A stretch of DNA of 64,000 bases, taken from contig NZ_CP054699.1 of assembly GCF_022558445.1 (NCBI RefSeq), forward strand, positions 1,258,001 to 1,322,000, read 5' to 3'. Both the position numbers and the translations under genes were made by a program. The number at the start of each line of letters is the position of its first letter. Within the stretch, counting starts at the first letter, position 1. This document shows positions 1 to 7,817 of the stretch, one piece after another. The stretch is from Candidatus Contubernalis alkalaceticus (lineage in GTDB: Bacteria > Bacillota > Dethiobacteria > SKNC01). The notes under the pieces are model-generated. The model saw only the letters and a list, made by a program, of their open reading frames with translations. It did not search any database and was not told the DNA's origin.

Positions 1-804
1 GGCAATCAGGTAAGTGGAGACACTTATTGTGTTGCATTAGTGGAATGCAGTGATTTTAGGGTTAATAACGTCAAGGCAGAAAATAGTACATTATCAGGAA
101 TCGCGTTGTTTGAGTCGGGAAACGGAGAGGTCCAGGATAACTATTGTGCCCATAATGAGCGTCACGGGATTTCTGTTCAAGGAAGCGCAGTCGATGTTTT
201 GTTATCTGCAAACAGGTGCTTAAATAATGGACGAACGGGAATTTCTTTAGTAGCGCAAGTGGGGCAATCTATCATTTCTGCTATTATTTCAGATAACATC
301 GTAAAGGGAAACAATAGATATGGTATTTACAGCGAAAGAATGATGGACAGCTCGGTATCAGGTAATACTTGTAAGCAGTCAGGAGTTGAAACGGGGTATG
401 CAGGCATAGGGCTTTACCTGTCTCACGACAATACCATTGATGGCAATATAAGTAACAAAAACGGCTACCAGGGCATCATTTTAATAGATAGTGATGATAA
501 CATCGTAAACGGAAATACATGCAATGAGTCAGTATATGCGAGTGGTATAAATGTATTAAACAGCGACCATAACATCGTTACAGATAATATTTGTAAAGAA
601 AACAACCTACGCGGGATAGCTGTTCAGGGAAATTATAACGAAATACAAACAAATAAGTGTCGCGATAACGGTGATTATGGAATAACTGTGTTTAGCGGCG
701 CAACCCAAAACTTGGTTACCAACAATGATCTGTACGGAAATGCCGCGGGGGGCCTTCAAGATGTCGGTACAGATACTGTTACAGATGCCGGGAACAGGAG
801 TTGA
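1..804 (+). CDS. Right-handed beta-helix repeat protein, 5'-truncated (phage tail-spike/appendage type)
   Basis: The reading frame is already open at base 1, so the N-terminus lies outside the window; 267 residues are visible. The sequence is made of short repeats rich in 'N..G', such as 'DNIV.GN' and 'GI.V....HNIVTDNI', recurring about every 22 residues. This is the pattern of NosD/pectate-lyase-like parallel beta-helices (Pfam Beta_helix). In phages such proteins form tail spikes or other surface-binding appendages that recognise or cut polysaccharide. No catalytic residues can be assigned from this part. It is followed 4 bases later by small phage genes and a lysin, which supports a structural or host-binding phage role. 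A cell-surface carbohydrate-binding protein is the alternative. Confidence 0.75.
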   Translation, partial: GNQVSGDTYCVALVECSDFRVNNVKAENSTLSGIALFESGNGEVQDNYCAHNERHGISVQGSAVDVLLSANRCLNNGRTGISLVAQVGQSIISAIISDNIVKGNNRYGIYSERMMDSSVSGNTCKQSGVETGYAGIGLYLSHDNTIDGNISNKNGYQGIILIDSDDNIVNGNTCNESVYASGINVLNSDHNIVTDNICKENNLRGIAVQGNYNEIQTNKCRDNGDYGITVFSGATQNLVTNNDLYGNAAGGLQDVGTDTVTDAGNRS

Positions 805-808
805 TTAA

Positions 809-1180
809 ATGGATATATGCACAATAGATGGCGTGGTTCACTTTGCTCGCTGGATGATTAGGGTTAGCCTAGAAAAAGAAATTGATTTACCTTTTCATAA
901 AAATTGCGACGGTGTTATTTGTTTTACCGAAACGGAGTTAAACAAGGCAAAAAAGCTTCTTGATGCAAAAAAAATTAAGTATGCGGTTGAAGATTTGGTT
1001 GTGGCAGCTGAGACAAAAAGCAAGTGTCAGGATGTGAAATATGTATCCCGTTCAGAGGCCCTTAGGCACTTAGAAGAAGGCATTGTGCCTGAATCAAAAA
1101 GGATAGATCAGCTGGAGAAGGATATCGAAGAATTGAAGAATTTTAGGAGGGAAGTGGAGTCAGAACGAAAGGCAAGGTAG
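809..1180 (+). CDS. Small hypothetical phage protein with C-terminal coiled coil
   Basis: 123 residues; ATG start with a GGAG-type ribosome site in the end of the preceding gene. I do not recognise the family. The N-terminal two thirds look globular with two cysteines (C4 and one in a 'DGVICFTE' stretch), and a 'FTETELNKAKKLLDAKKIKY' helix. The last 35 residues are strongly charged and helical ('IDQLEKDIEELKNFRREVES'), a likely coiled coil. Its place between an appendage protein and a holin-like gene suggests a minor tail-associated or lysis-module protein, but no function can be stated. Confidence 0.6.
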   Translation: MDICTIDGVVHFARWMIRVSLEKEIDLPFHKNCDGVICFTETELNKAKKLLDAKKIKYAVEDLVVAAETKSKCQDVKYVSRSEALRHLEEGIVPESKRIDQLEKDIEELKNFRREVESERKAR

Positions 1181-1205
1181 CAAGGCATTTTATTTCCAGG
1201 TGGTG

Positions 1206-1442
1206 ATGGCTTTGGGTGGCACCGAAAGTAAAATAGTTGACCTGGCAATTAGCCAGGGGATCTGGGCAGTGCTATTTGTAGCGCTGTTTTTTTATGTATT
1301 GAAAACGGGAGGTGAAAGAGAGCGTAGGTTGATTGAAATCATTGATTGTCTCAGGAAGGATTTGAGTATCGTGAACGACATTAAAAAAGGCGTAAGTCGG
1401 ATCGAGAAAAAAATAGGAAGCTGGAGTGATGGAAATGGTTAA
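1206..1442 (+). CDS. BhlA/UviB-family holin-like membrane peptide
   Basis: 78 residues. One N-terminal membrane segment (about residues 14-33, 'GIWAVLFVALFFYVLKTG') follows a short amphipathic stretch, then a charged tail 'ERERRLIEIIDCLRKDL' that continues as a helix. This is the layout of the BhlA/UviB family, found in prophages and bacteriocin loci of Bacillus and Clostridium and linked to holin-like lysis. In-frame GTG codons occur at 1200 and 1203; the ATG at 1206 is preferred. The gene overlaps the start of the lysin gene by 14 bases, the usual holin-endolysin coupling. The family call rests on hydropathy and sequence pattern, without a database search. Confidence 0.75.
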   Translation: MALGGTESKIVDLAISQGIWAVLFVALFFYVLKTGGERERRLIEIIDCLRKDLSIVNDIKKGVSRIEKKIGSWSDGNG

Positions 1443-3555
1443 CGTGCTGCTTACTACTGACGTATATAAGCCATCAGACTTAGACGATGACATAGATTTG
1501 ATGACATGCTACGGCCTTCACTGTGCGGGAGAAATTAATCTGCTGGCCGTTAACATAGACGTTCCCCACCGACCGATTACTCATCCGGGGAGCATTTTTG
1601 TTGAAAAACTCAACCAGGTTTGCAACTTAAATATTCCCCATGGTGAGGGGCCAGGACACATCCTAGAAACTCTTCAGGCTTCTCCCGGACAAGTAACGGT
1701 CATTGTGGTGGGATCTGTAACTGCACTATGGCAGGCATACTTGCAAAACCCAAATTTGTGCCGGTCAAGAATAGAGGCAGTTTGGATGTTTGCCGGCGAT
1801 GCTCAGGAGAATCCAGCCCGTGGTCACCGGGATGGGAAAAGCTACTTTCCTGGTGGATTGGAGTACAATGTGGCCATCGATCCCCCTGCCTTCACCGGCA
1901 TCATGGGATCTGATCTGCAAATCGTATGGGTGCCCTGCTTTGACGGAGGGTTACCCAGGCCGAACACCAGCGACGGAGAACAGATGAAGCATGCCGGTTT
2001 CCATTTCTCCCGGTACGACAAGTTATTCGAAAAAGCCAGTAACCAGGTAAGGGATTTTTACATCGGGGCACTCTCAACGGAGAGGCCTGAGGGCGGGCTT
2101 TATCCCTGGGAGCTTATCCGTGGCCATTTTAAAGATTTATTTGGTGCCGGAATATTTAGGGCTATTCCAAGACCGGATTTGAGTTATCCCTTTAGGTTTA
2201 TATCAGTATCTATCCGGGCCAACACTAACGGCACCATCAGCCGGGATATGCCAGGGGGGAAGCAGGTTCTGTTGTTTGAACGTACCGACATGTCAAACTT
2301 TTACACCAGGATGACTGGAGTCACAGCTGATATCCTGGCCCATATCAGGCGGATGGAAGAAGCACCACCACAGGAGGAGGATGATATCATGATTGACTTT
2401 TCAGGATTTCCGTATCCGGTTAAGCCGGCAGATTTTCCGATGGATTTAAGCCGCATGACTGAGCGGGATCCTAAAAAAATGAAATACTGTATCTGGCACC
2501 ATACCGGAGTGGCCACAGACAGTTCCGCTGCAAACACGAATACATATCACCGGAACAATAATGGTTGGCCAGGTATAGGGTATCATGCTCAAATCAGATT
2601 TTCTGGCCAGGTAGAGCTTGGGAGACCTCTAAATAAGCAGGGGGCTCATACGTTGCACCACAACCATGAGAGTATTGGGGTATGTCTTTCCGGGAATTTC
2701 AGTCAGGAAAACCTGCTTTCCAGGCCTGAACAATATTCCAGTGCTGTGGAGCTGGCCAAAAAGATCAGCCAGGCTGTTCCGGGGATAACGCACGTAAGGC
2801 ACAAAGACCTTCGGCCCACTGAATGCCCGGGGAGCAACTTCCCATGGGAAAAGTTTATTGAAGATGTCTCCAGTGAGGCAGTGGGAACTTTGATTATCGG
2901 AGAACCGCGAGTATCTGTTGGACAAGCTAAGGAATGGGCACGAAACAGAGGAGCGCACCAGAGATTCATTGATATTGCACCGGTCTACTGGGCCTATGGT
3001 GAGCAGACTGGCATCAGGCCAGAGATTCTCTATGCCCAATCAGCAAAAGAGACTGCCTTCGGAAGGTATACCGGAGTGGTCCCAGCCAGCTACAACAACT
3101 GGGCCGGGATAAAAACCAGGGAAGCCACCGGGGACAAGCCGGAGGACCATCAGCAGTTTTCTACACCGGAGGAGGGCGTGAGGGCACACTTTAATCATAT
3201 TTCAGCGTATGTAGGGTTGGAGCCTATAGGTGAGCCCCATGGAAGGTACTACCTGGTGCTCACTATTGCCTGGGCAGGGACGGTCAAAAACGTTGAGGAA
3301 ATGTCCGGAAAGTGGGCCCCTGCAGCTGACTATGGGCCCAGCGTTGTCCGGGACTACTTGGTAGGCTTGATGGACACGGAAGAACCGCCGCATGGTGAAC
3401 CTGGGAATCCAGAAGAAGAACATTGTTCCAAGTGTGCGGAGCTTGAAGATCATATTGGCCAGCTGGATGCACTGCTGGACCAGAAAGAAAAGAAAATTCA
3501 TGCGCTTGAGGCATCAATGAGGTTGATTGCTGCCGAAAGCACAAAACTCATTTAA
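1429..3555 (+). CDS. Three-domain phage lysin: nucleoside-hydrolase-like + amidase (PGRP) + glucosaminidase
   Basis: 708 residues; ATG at 1429 behind AGGAAG. Residues ~1-330 look like the nucleoside hydrolase (IUNH) fold: an N-terminal TTD plus 'DLDDDIDLM' acidic motif, 'VIVVGSVTALWQAYLQNP' (like the family's GPLTNLA segment), 'VWMFAGDA', and 'EYNVAIDPPAFTGIMGSD', matching the EfNiyvDPeAA segment. Residues ~350-480 are an amidase_2/PGRP domain with zinc-ligand-type motifs 'IWHHTG', 'HHNHESIG' and 'TECPG'. Residues ~505-650 are a glucosaminidase domain ('YAQSAKETAFGRYTG' with the likely catalytic Glu; 'YNNWAGIK'). The last ~50 residues form a coiled coil with a CSKC pair. The two hydrolase domains cut peptidoglycan at the amide and glycan bonds during lysis. 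The role of the N-terminal domain is unknown. Confidence 0.85.
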   Translation: MEMVNVLLTTDVYKPSDLDDDIDLMTCYGLHCAGEINLLAVNIDVPHRPITHPGSIFVEKLNQVCNLNIPHGEGPGHILETLQASPGQVTVIVVGSVTALWQAYLQNPNLCRSRIEAVWMFAGDAQENPARGHRDGKSYFPGGLEYNVAIDPPAFTGIMGSDLQIVWVPCFDGGLPRPNTSDGEQMKHAGFHFSRYDKLFEKASNQVRDFYIGALSTERPEGGLYPWELIRGHFKDLFGAGIFRAIPRPDLSYPFRFISVSIRANTNGTISRDMPGGKQVLLFERTDMSNFYTRMTGVTADILAHIRRMEEAPPQEEDDIMIDFSGFPYPVKPADFPMDLSRMTERDPKKMKYCIWHHTGVATDSSAANTNTYHRNNNGWPGIGYHAQIRFSGQVELGRPLNKQGAHTLHHNHESIGVCLSGNFSQENLLSRPEQYSSAVELAKKISQAVPGITHVRHKDLRPTECPGSNFPWEKFIEDVSSEAVGTLIIGEPRVSVGQAKEWARNRGAHQRFIDIAPVYWAYGEQTGIRPEILYAQSAKETAFGRYTGVVPASYNNWAGIKTREATGDKPEDHQQFSTPEEGVRAHFNHISAYVGLEPIGEPHGRYYLVLTIAWAGTVKNVEEMSGKWAPAADYGPSVVRDYLVGLMDTEEPPHGEPGNPEEEHCSKCAELEDHIGQLDALLDQKEKKIHALEASMRLIAAESTKLI

Positions 3556-3571
3556 GGAGAGTGATGTAATT

Positions 3572-3913
3572 ATGATGAATACAGTTTTAATTTTTGCTCA
3601 GCAGTGGTGGGGCTTACTTCTGTTGACCATGGTCCTGGTTGGGTATTTATTCTATGACTACGAAGCCGCAAAGAAAAAGATTGCGGTTTTAATTTTTGTG
3701 GCTGAAGAACAAGCCCGGGAGAAGTGCCTGAGGAGTGGGCAGGAGAAGTTTGAGTGGGTTGTTAAGAACGGGTACAATTATCTGCCGATTTGGCTAAAGT
3801 TAATTATAAGCGAAGAGGCTTTTAAAGTCTTGGTGCAGAGCATTTTTGATAATATGGTAAAGTGGGCTGAAAATCAGCGGTTGAGAGACTCATTTAAAAA
3901 CCCTTATGCATAA
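3572..3913 (+). CDS. Phage membrane protein, holin-like (possibly LLH type)
   Basis: 113 residues. ATG at 3572 sits 10 bases after AAGGAGAG; an upstream in-frame TTG/ATG would overlap the lysin and lacks this site. There is one N-terminal transmembrane segment (residues ~3-27, 'TVLIFAQQWWGLLLLTMVLVG'), then a basic, soluble helical region with 'GQEKFEWVVKNGYNYLPIWLK' and a C-terminal helix. One membrane segment with a cytoplasmic tail directly after a lysin resembles the LLH class of phage holins, but the match is by pattern only. It ends the plus-strand phage module and is followed by a clear terminator. Confidence 0.55.
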   Translation: MMNTVLIFAQQWWGLLLLTMVLVGYLFYDYEAAKKKIAVLIFVAEEQAREKCLRSGQEKFEWVVKNGYNYLPIWLKLIISEEAFKVLVQSIFDNMVKWAENQRLRDSFKNPYA

Positions 3914-3943
3914 ACTGTATTGTCAATTTAATACCCCTTTATG

Positions 3944-3970
3944 GCCTCCCGCAAGGGAGGCTTTTTTATT
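3944..3970 (+). terminator. Rho-independent terminator of the phage lysis module
   Basis: A GCCTCCC/GGGAGGC stem with a GCAA loop (3944-3961) is followed directly by TTTTTT. It lies 31 bases after the holin-like gene. Confidence 0.9.
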
Positions 3971-4008
3971 TCTGCTGCAGCATTAAGAATAATTCACATT
4001 TTTATTGG

Positions 4009-4045
4009 TAAAAATAAAAAAGAGGCCTACCGCCTAGAGGCCTCT
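4009..4045 (-). terminator. Rho-independent terminator of the minus-strand small phage genes
   Basis: Read on the minus strand, AGAGGCC...GGCCTCT (4021-4045) is followed by TTTTTTATTTTT. It lies just past the stop codon of the small basic-protein gene at 4054. Confidence 0.85.
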
Positions 4046-4053
4046 TAGTCTAC

Positions 4054-4167
4054 TTATTTTTTCCGGCGCTTTCCCTTAATCTTGATAGGGAAAGCCTTAA
4101 GACCGTAATCTTTCGCGTAAATCTTTTTGCCGTTTGGCAATGTTCTCCATGGACGAAAGATGATCAT
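4054..4167 (-). CDS. Small basic phage-associated protein (37 aa), function unknown
   Basis: 37 residues from ATG at 4167, preceded on the minus strand by GGAGGAAGGAAGG about 8 bases upstream; a longer version starting at 4257 has no ribosome site. The peptide ('FRPWRTLPNGKKIYAKDYG', then 'KAFPIKIKGKRRKK') is very basic at the C-terminus. I recall similar tiny 'FRPWRxLPNGKxxxAKDYGxKA' proteins beside lysis or mobile genes of Firmicutes phages, but I cannot confirm this without a search. A dedicated terminator follows it. It is below the usual gene-finder length and easily lost. Confidence 0.6.
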   Translation of the reverse strand: MIIFRPWRTLPNGKKIYAKDYGLKAFPIKIKGKRRKK

Positions 4168-4249
4168 TAACAGTACCTTCCTTCCTCCGGCGAAATTTTT
4201 ATCTTGCCAGGAAGGACCAAAGCATGGTACAATGATGATAAGTTGAGTA

Positions 4250-4343
4250 TCAATCATTGAGGCGGCTTACCATGTCGTCAACCTTTTTACCCTTCGCCGG
4301 TAGGGCTTCTGCAAGACTTGCCCCGGCGATTTTCTTTGTCCAT
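4250..4343 (-). pseudogene. Possible small phage ORF with a frameshift
   Basis: An ATG at 4343 follows GGGGAGG at good spacing but its frame stops after 18 codons. The neighbouring frame over the same bases reads 'KKIAGASLAEALPAKGKK' and then 'VDDMVSRLND' before a TGA at 4250-4252. That looks far more protein-like than the ATG frame. A single-base indel near 4330 would join the good start to the good frame. Either this is a decayed ~30-residue gene or the resemblance is chance; I do not recognise the product. Confidence 0.35.
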
Positions 4344-4369
4344 AAACAAACCTCCCCTTTTTTTTAAAT

Positions 4370-4813
4370 TTAAGCTGCGTCCTGCCTTAAAATCCTTTTT
4401 GCCCTAATTTCTAGTTTATGTATAAATTTGTCCATTGCTAGAGCCCATACAAGTTGTCCTCCAGATAAGATATCAACTAGTATATCCTTGCTTTCAGTAA
4501 TTTCAAAAACATCTTTTCCGTCTGAGATTAAAATTGCGTTGGTAAGGGGTTGGTGAACAAGCTCATTTCTTATTTTAAGGTAATCTACTACTTTTCTTAA
4601 TTTCTGAAGAGTAACGCCCTGATTTTTTAGTGCCATAGCTACTTTTATGGCAATAAGATCTTGAAATGAATATTGTCTCCTTGAACCTGTCCCATTCCCT
4701 TCAGCGCAGCTGGGCTTAATAAAGCCTGTACGATCCCAGTAGTCTAACGTGGAATACTCGATTCCGGTAATTTTACATACTTGTTTTGCCGTGAAATAGT
4801 CAAAGTTATTCAT
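4370..4813 (-). CDS. MerR-type transcriptional regulator
   Basis: 147 residues. ATG at 4813 follows GGGAGGGAGGGA. Residues ~5-75 form a MerR-like winged helix-turn-helix: 'FTAKQVCKITGIEYSTLDYW' then 'GSRRQYSFQDLIAIK', and the linking helix 'LKNQGVTLQKLRKVVDYLK'. The C-terminal half has no Cys pair or drug-pocket signature, so it does not look like a metal or BmrR sensor. It could be a prophage or host-adaptation regulator. It is monocistronic with its own sigma-A promoter, and a perfect palindrome lies upstream. Confidence 0.8.
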   Translation of the reverse strand: MNNFDYFTAKQVCKITGIEYSTLDYWDRTGFIKPSCAEGNGTGSRRQYSFQDLIAIKVAMALKNQGVTLQKLRKVVDYLKIRNELVHQPLTNAILISDGKDVFEITESKDILVDILSGGQLVWALAMDKFIHKLEIRAKRILRQDAA

Positions 4814-4869
4814 GTTCCCTCCCTCCCTAGTTCATTTAGCTAGTGAAGTGATTTAATTTAGCTTGCTCA

Positions 4870-4898
4870 ATTATAATATATGGTGGAAAAATAATCAA
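4870..4898 (-). promoter_or_regulatory. Sigma-A promoter of the merR-type gene
   Basis: On the minus strand TTGATT (4898-4893) and TATAAT (4875-4870) are separated by exactly 17 bases. The predicted start lies about 50 bases before the MerR start codon. Confidence 0.75.
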
Positions 4899-4936
4899 TA
4901 ATTATTTTCGACATATAAGTAATTTTTAGGAAGATA

Positions 4937-4956
4937 TTTATTTCGGCCGAAATAAA
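4937..4956. repeat. 20-bp perfect palindrome
   Basis: TTTATTTCGG followed immediately by its reverse complement. It lies between the merR promoter (about 40 bp upstream of its -35 box) and the tRNA terminator. It could be an operator. Because it has no loop it is unlikely to be a terminator by itself. Confidence 0.7.
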
Positions 4957-4975
4957 AAAGCCTGCTATAAGCAGG
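4951..4975 (-). terminator. Terminator of the tRNA-Leu transcript
   Basis: On the minus strand CCTGC-TTATA-GCAGG is followed by CTTTTTTATTT. It lies about 40 bases beyond the tRNA 3' end. Confidence 0.75.
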
Positions 4976-5012
4976 TCTTCTCTCTAAGCATTTCTAATAA
5001 TTCGGATAAAGG

Positions 5013-5097
5013 TGGTGTCGGGGATGGGAATCGAACCCACATGGTGTTAACCACACGGCCCTCAACCGTGCGCGTCTGCCTGTTCCGCCACCCCGAC
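5013..5097 (-). tRNA. tRNA-Leu (anticodon GAG), CCA encoded
   Basis: The minus strand folds into a class II tRNA. The acceptor is GTCGGGG/CCCCGAC with discriminator A and an encoded CCA (5013-5015). The D arm is TGGCGGAACAGGCAGAC-like. The anticodon loop TTGAGGG gives GAG, reading CUC/CUU leucine codons. A variable arm (TGGTTAACACCA) and the T arm GTGGGTTCGATTCCCAT follow. Its 3' end faces the phage-like genes at 1-4.9 kb, consistent with use as an integration site. Confidence 0.95.
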
Positions 5098-5124
5098 ATA
5101 TAAAAGTGACTTTTCACAATGTAT

Positions 5125-5153
5125 AGTATAGCTCAAACTGCTAAAAAGGTCAA
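5125..5153 (-). promoter_or_regulatory. Sigma-A promoter of tRNA-Leu
   Basis: On the minus strand TTGACC (5153-5148), 17 bases, TATACT (5130-5125). It starts transcription about 20 bases before the mature tRNA 5' end. Confidence 0.8.
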
Positions 5154-5188
5154 GTAACTTGGGACAAGACAGGGAAGAGAAGTTTTGG

Positions 5189-7741
5189 TTAATTATTCTC
5201 TACTTCAGCCGTTCCTTCACTTCTTAAGGGATCCCCTGTTCCGCTAAGTTTTTCCTCCTTTTTGTCCAGATATAGGGCTGCGGTTCTGCCAAAATAATAG
5301 CTGGGGTTTTGTACGATTACCCGGTAGCCCTGTTTTCTAAAATAATCCAGTGTTTCCTGTGGCATCCCCTTTTCAAAACGGATTTCTTTACCTTCAGACC
5401 AGAAACGGGGGGAGTCTACGGCTTCTATTATGTCTGCTCCAAAATCTATATGCTGTACCAGGATTTGGGCCAAATAGGCGGGAATACGCCTGCCCCCTGG
5501 TGTCCCCAGGGCCATGATTGGCTCACCTCTTTTAAAAACTAAAGTGGGGCTGATGTGGCTGAAGGGCCTTTTACCCGGTTGAAAGTAGTTAGGTGAAGAG
5601 GCGTTAGAGCTAAAATTGTTTAGCTGGGTGTTCAAGAAAAACCCCTCCGCCTGCAGTCCGTAACCAAAGAAGTAGCTGATTGTATTGGTGACACTAACCC
5701 AGTTTCCCTCTGCGTCTACCGCAACTATGTGGGTGGTGTTATCGGAAGGCCGGTGGGGATCCATATACAATTCTTGAGAAACTGTTCCACTGTCTATTTC
5801 ATTTATTTTTTCCTGAATATAGTTTTCGCTTAAGAGTTCGTCTATGGGAACATTGACAAAGTTAGGGTCCCCTACATAATTACGTCGATCACTGTAGGTT
5901 GCTTTCATTACCTGCTCTAAGAGATAGTATACTTCGCCCTCTGCTTCAGTATAAGTTGATAAGTCATAAGATTCCAGGATTTTTAACTGCTGCAGCAGGT
6001 TGAAACCTCCGGCAGGAGGGGGGACAGTAATTATATTGTAGTCTCGGTAAGTGCCTGTCAGAGCCTCCCGCACCATGGGATGGTAATTGGTTAAATCCTG
6101 TGTGGACATGTTCATCCCTTGCTGGGCCAGGGTTTCCATGATACTCTCACCTATATATCCCTCATAGAAGACTTCACTTCCTCCCTCCATAATACTCTTT
6201 AAGGTTACGGCTAACGTGGGCTGGGTGATGATTTCACCTATGGGAGCTGCCCAACCCCGGCGGAAAAAATTCTGCAGGGCGTCGGAACTTCGGGCCAGCT
6301 TGCCTGAGTTGTTTCGTACCATGGAGTTTAGCTCCGGGTACATGGGGAAGCCCTCCTTTGCCAGCAGGTAGGCAGGTTCAATTACGTCACTATAAGCCAT
6401 GGTACCGTAGTCTGTTATAGCTTTCTCCAATCCCCGGACAAAACCGGGTATGCCTGTACTGGGCCAGTTCATTATCTTGCTAATTTCTCCTCTATCCAGG
6501 GTATAGGGGGCTGTTTCCCGGTAGTCTATAACCACCTGGCGGTCTTCTGCAGCTAAATGGATCAGCATAATGCCTCCACCCCCCAGGCCGGAGCAGTGAG
6601 GCTCAACAACCGCCAGGGCGTAGGAAGCGGCTATGGCAGCGTCTACGGCACTGCCGCCGGCCCTGAGGATTTTCATCCCTGCTTCCACAGCAAGAGGATG
6701 GCCGGCCGCTACTCCAAAGCTGCCGATTTCTGATATTTCAGTATCCCCTGCAGGTTTTAAGTCTGCTGCTTCCTCATTTTTTTCTTCCTCCTCCTGGGGT
6801 AAGAGGGAGGGAGAGGTGTATATGGCCTTTAAACCTACATAAGAAAATTCTTCCCCGGCAGCTTTCTCTAAAATATCTTTTCCCTTTAAATACTGCCAGG
6901 GCCTAGTTAAAGGTTTGGGTAGCCCTCTTTCCACCAGTAGAGGGTGGACTTCCACCTGGATCCCTTCCTCATAACTGCGAAAAAGGATAGAGGCACTTTC
7001 TTCGTTCTTATCCCCCAGAAAATAATCCAGGCTTTCCACGATTAAAGCATCCTGATAGATTTGCAGGGGTACAAGGCTTTTTCTATGATTTCCAATTACC
7101 AGGTGGGCCCCGTTTTCGATGGCCAATTTGGCTTTTGAAATAAAACTGTCCTCAGTATCGACATTATCTGAGGCATCTGTAAATTTAACTATAAGAAGGC
7201 CCTTATCCGTTACATCTTTATAAGGAGAAACCAGAGCTTTTACTTCCTCAGGGTTTATTTCTAAAGGTAGGGGTAAAAGGATTATAGCCGAATCTTTTTC
7301 ACTATCCATCAGGCTGAGGGCTGCCAGGTCCCTCTGCAATTCATCATATTTTTCTGTGATATCTTCTTCTAATACATATTCCAGGTCTTCCAGGGGCAGA
7401 AAGGGAAGGGTAACGAAAGAAAGCCCTATCTCTTCTAAGGTTTGTTTTTCTTTGGCGGTGGGCAGAGAGTTGTTATAGTGACTGAGGACGGGAGGGCTAT
7501 TAAGGCCTTCTAGAGTACGCTTGAAGGCAGTATAATCCTTGCTCCTGAGCCAGCGGGAAAGGGATACATTATTGCCGGCTATTTCCCCTATAACCATCAG
7601 CTCAGCCATAGGTTCATTCTTTAATTCTACTGCTCCTGCTCCCGCTCCCGGTAATAAAATATAAAACCAGAAAGCTACAGCCACCAGTGCACCAAGGGAA
7701 AATGTAATAAGTAGTTTTATGGCTGTTAATAATTTTTTCAT
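5189..7741 (-). CDS. capD: CapD/gamma-glutamyltranspeptidase with an N-terminal degenerate CapA-like domain
   Basis: 850 residues from ATG at 7741 (AGGTGAA 5 bases upstream). A signal-anchor (~residues 5-31) is followed by ~250 residues that resemble a worn CapA/PgsA phosphoesterase-like domain ('ENGAHLVIGNHRKS', 'ALIVESLDYFLG') with no complete metal-ligand set. From ~residue 335 to the end it is a full gamma-glutamyltransferase: 'GHPLAVEAGMKILRAGGSAVDA', 'EPHCSGLGGGG', the autoprocessing site 'NTTHIVAVD' with the nucleophilic Thr at ~669, and 'GTPGGRRIP'. In capsule operons such enzymes cut poly-gamma-glutamate or transfer it to peptidoglycan (CapD) or release it (PgsS/Ggt). It is the last gene of the cluster, 76 bases after capC. 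The fusion is unusual. Confidence 0.88.
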   Translation of the reverse strand: MKKLLTAIKLLITFSLGALVAVAFWFYILLPGAGAGAVELKNEPMAELMVIGEIAGNNVSLSRWLRSKDYTAFKRTLEGLNSPPVLSHYNNSLPTAKEKQTLEEIGLSFVTLPFLPLEDLEYVLEEDITEKYDELQRDLAALSLMDSEKDSAIILLPLPLEINPEEVKALVSPYKDVTDKGLLIVKFTDASDNVDTEDSFISKAKLAIENGAHLVIGNHRKSLVPLQIYQDALIVESLDYFLGDKNEESASILFRSYEEGIQVEVHPLLVERGLPKPLTRPWQYLKGKDILEKAAGEEFSYVGLKAIYTSPSLLPQEEEEKNEEAADLKPAGDTEISEIGSFGVAAGHPLAVEAGMKILRAGGSAVDAAIAASYALAVVEPHCSGLGGGGIMLIHLAAEDRQVVIDYRETAPYTLDRGEISKIMNWPSTGIPGFVRGLEKAITDYGTMAYSDVIEPAYLLAKEGFPMYPELNSMVRNNSGKLARSSDALQNFFRRGWAAPIGEIITQPTLAVTLKSIMEGGSEVFYEGYIGESIMETLAQQGMNMSTQDLTNYHPMVREALTGTYRDYNIITVPPPAGGFNLLQQLKILESYDLSTYTEAEGEVYYLLEQVMKATYSDRRNYVGDPNFVNVPIDELLSENYIQEKINEIDSGTVSQELYMDPHRPSDNTTHIVAVDAEGNWVSVTNTISYFFGYGLQAEGFFLNTQLNNFSSNASSPNYFQPGKRPFSHISPTLVFKRGEPIMALGTPGGRRIPAYLAQILVQHIDFGADIIEAVDSPRFWSEGKEIRFEKGMPQETLDYFRKQGYRVIVQNPSYYFGRTAALYLDKKEEKLSGTGDPLRSEGTAEVENN

Positions 7742-7817
7742 GATTTCACCTGTTGATATATATGATGGATTACTGTAAAACACTCTCAGAGAAAAAATAT
7801 TTTTTTGCTGTGTTACC

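Noticed and set aside
2629-3039. Minus-strand 136-codon open frame opposite the lysin
   Set aside because: Fully antisense to conserved amidase and glucosaminidase domains, with no ribosome site.
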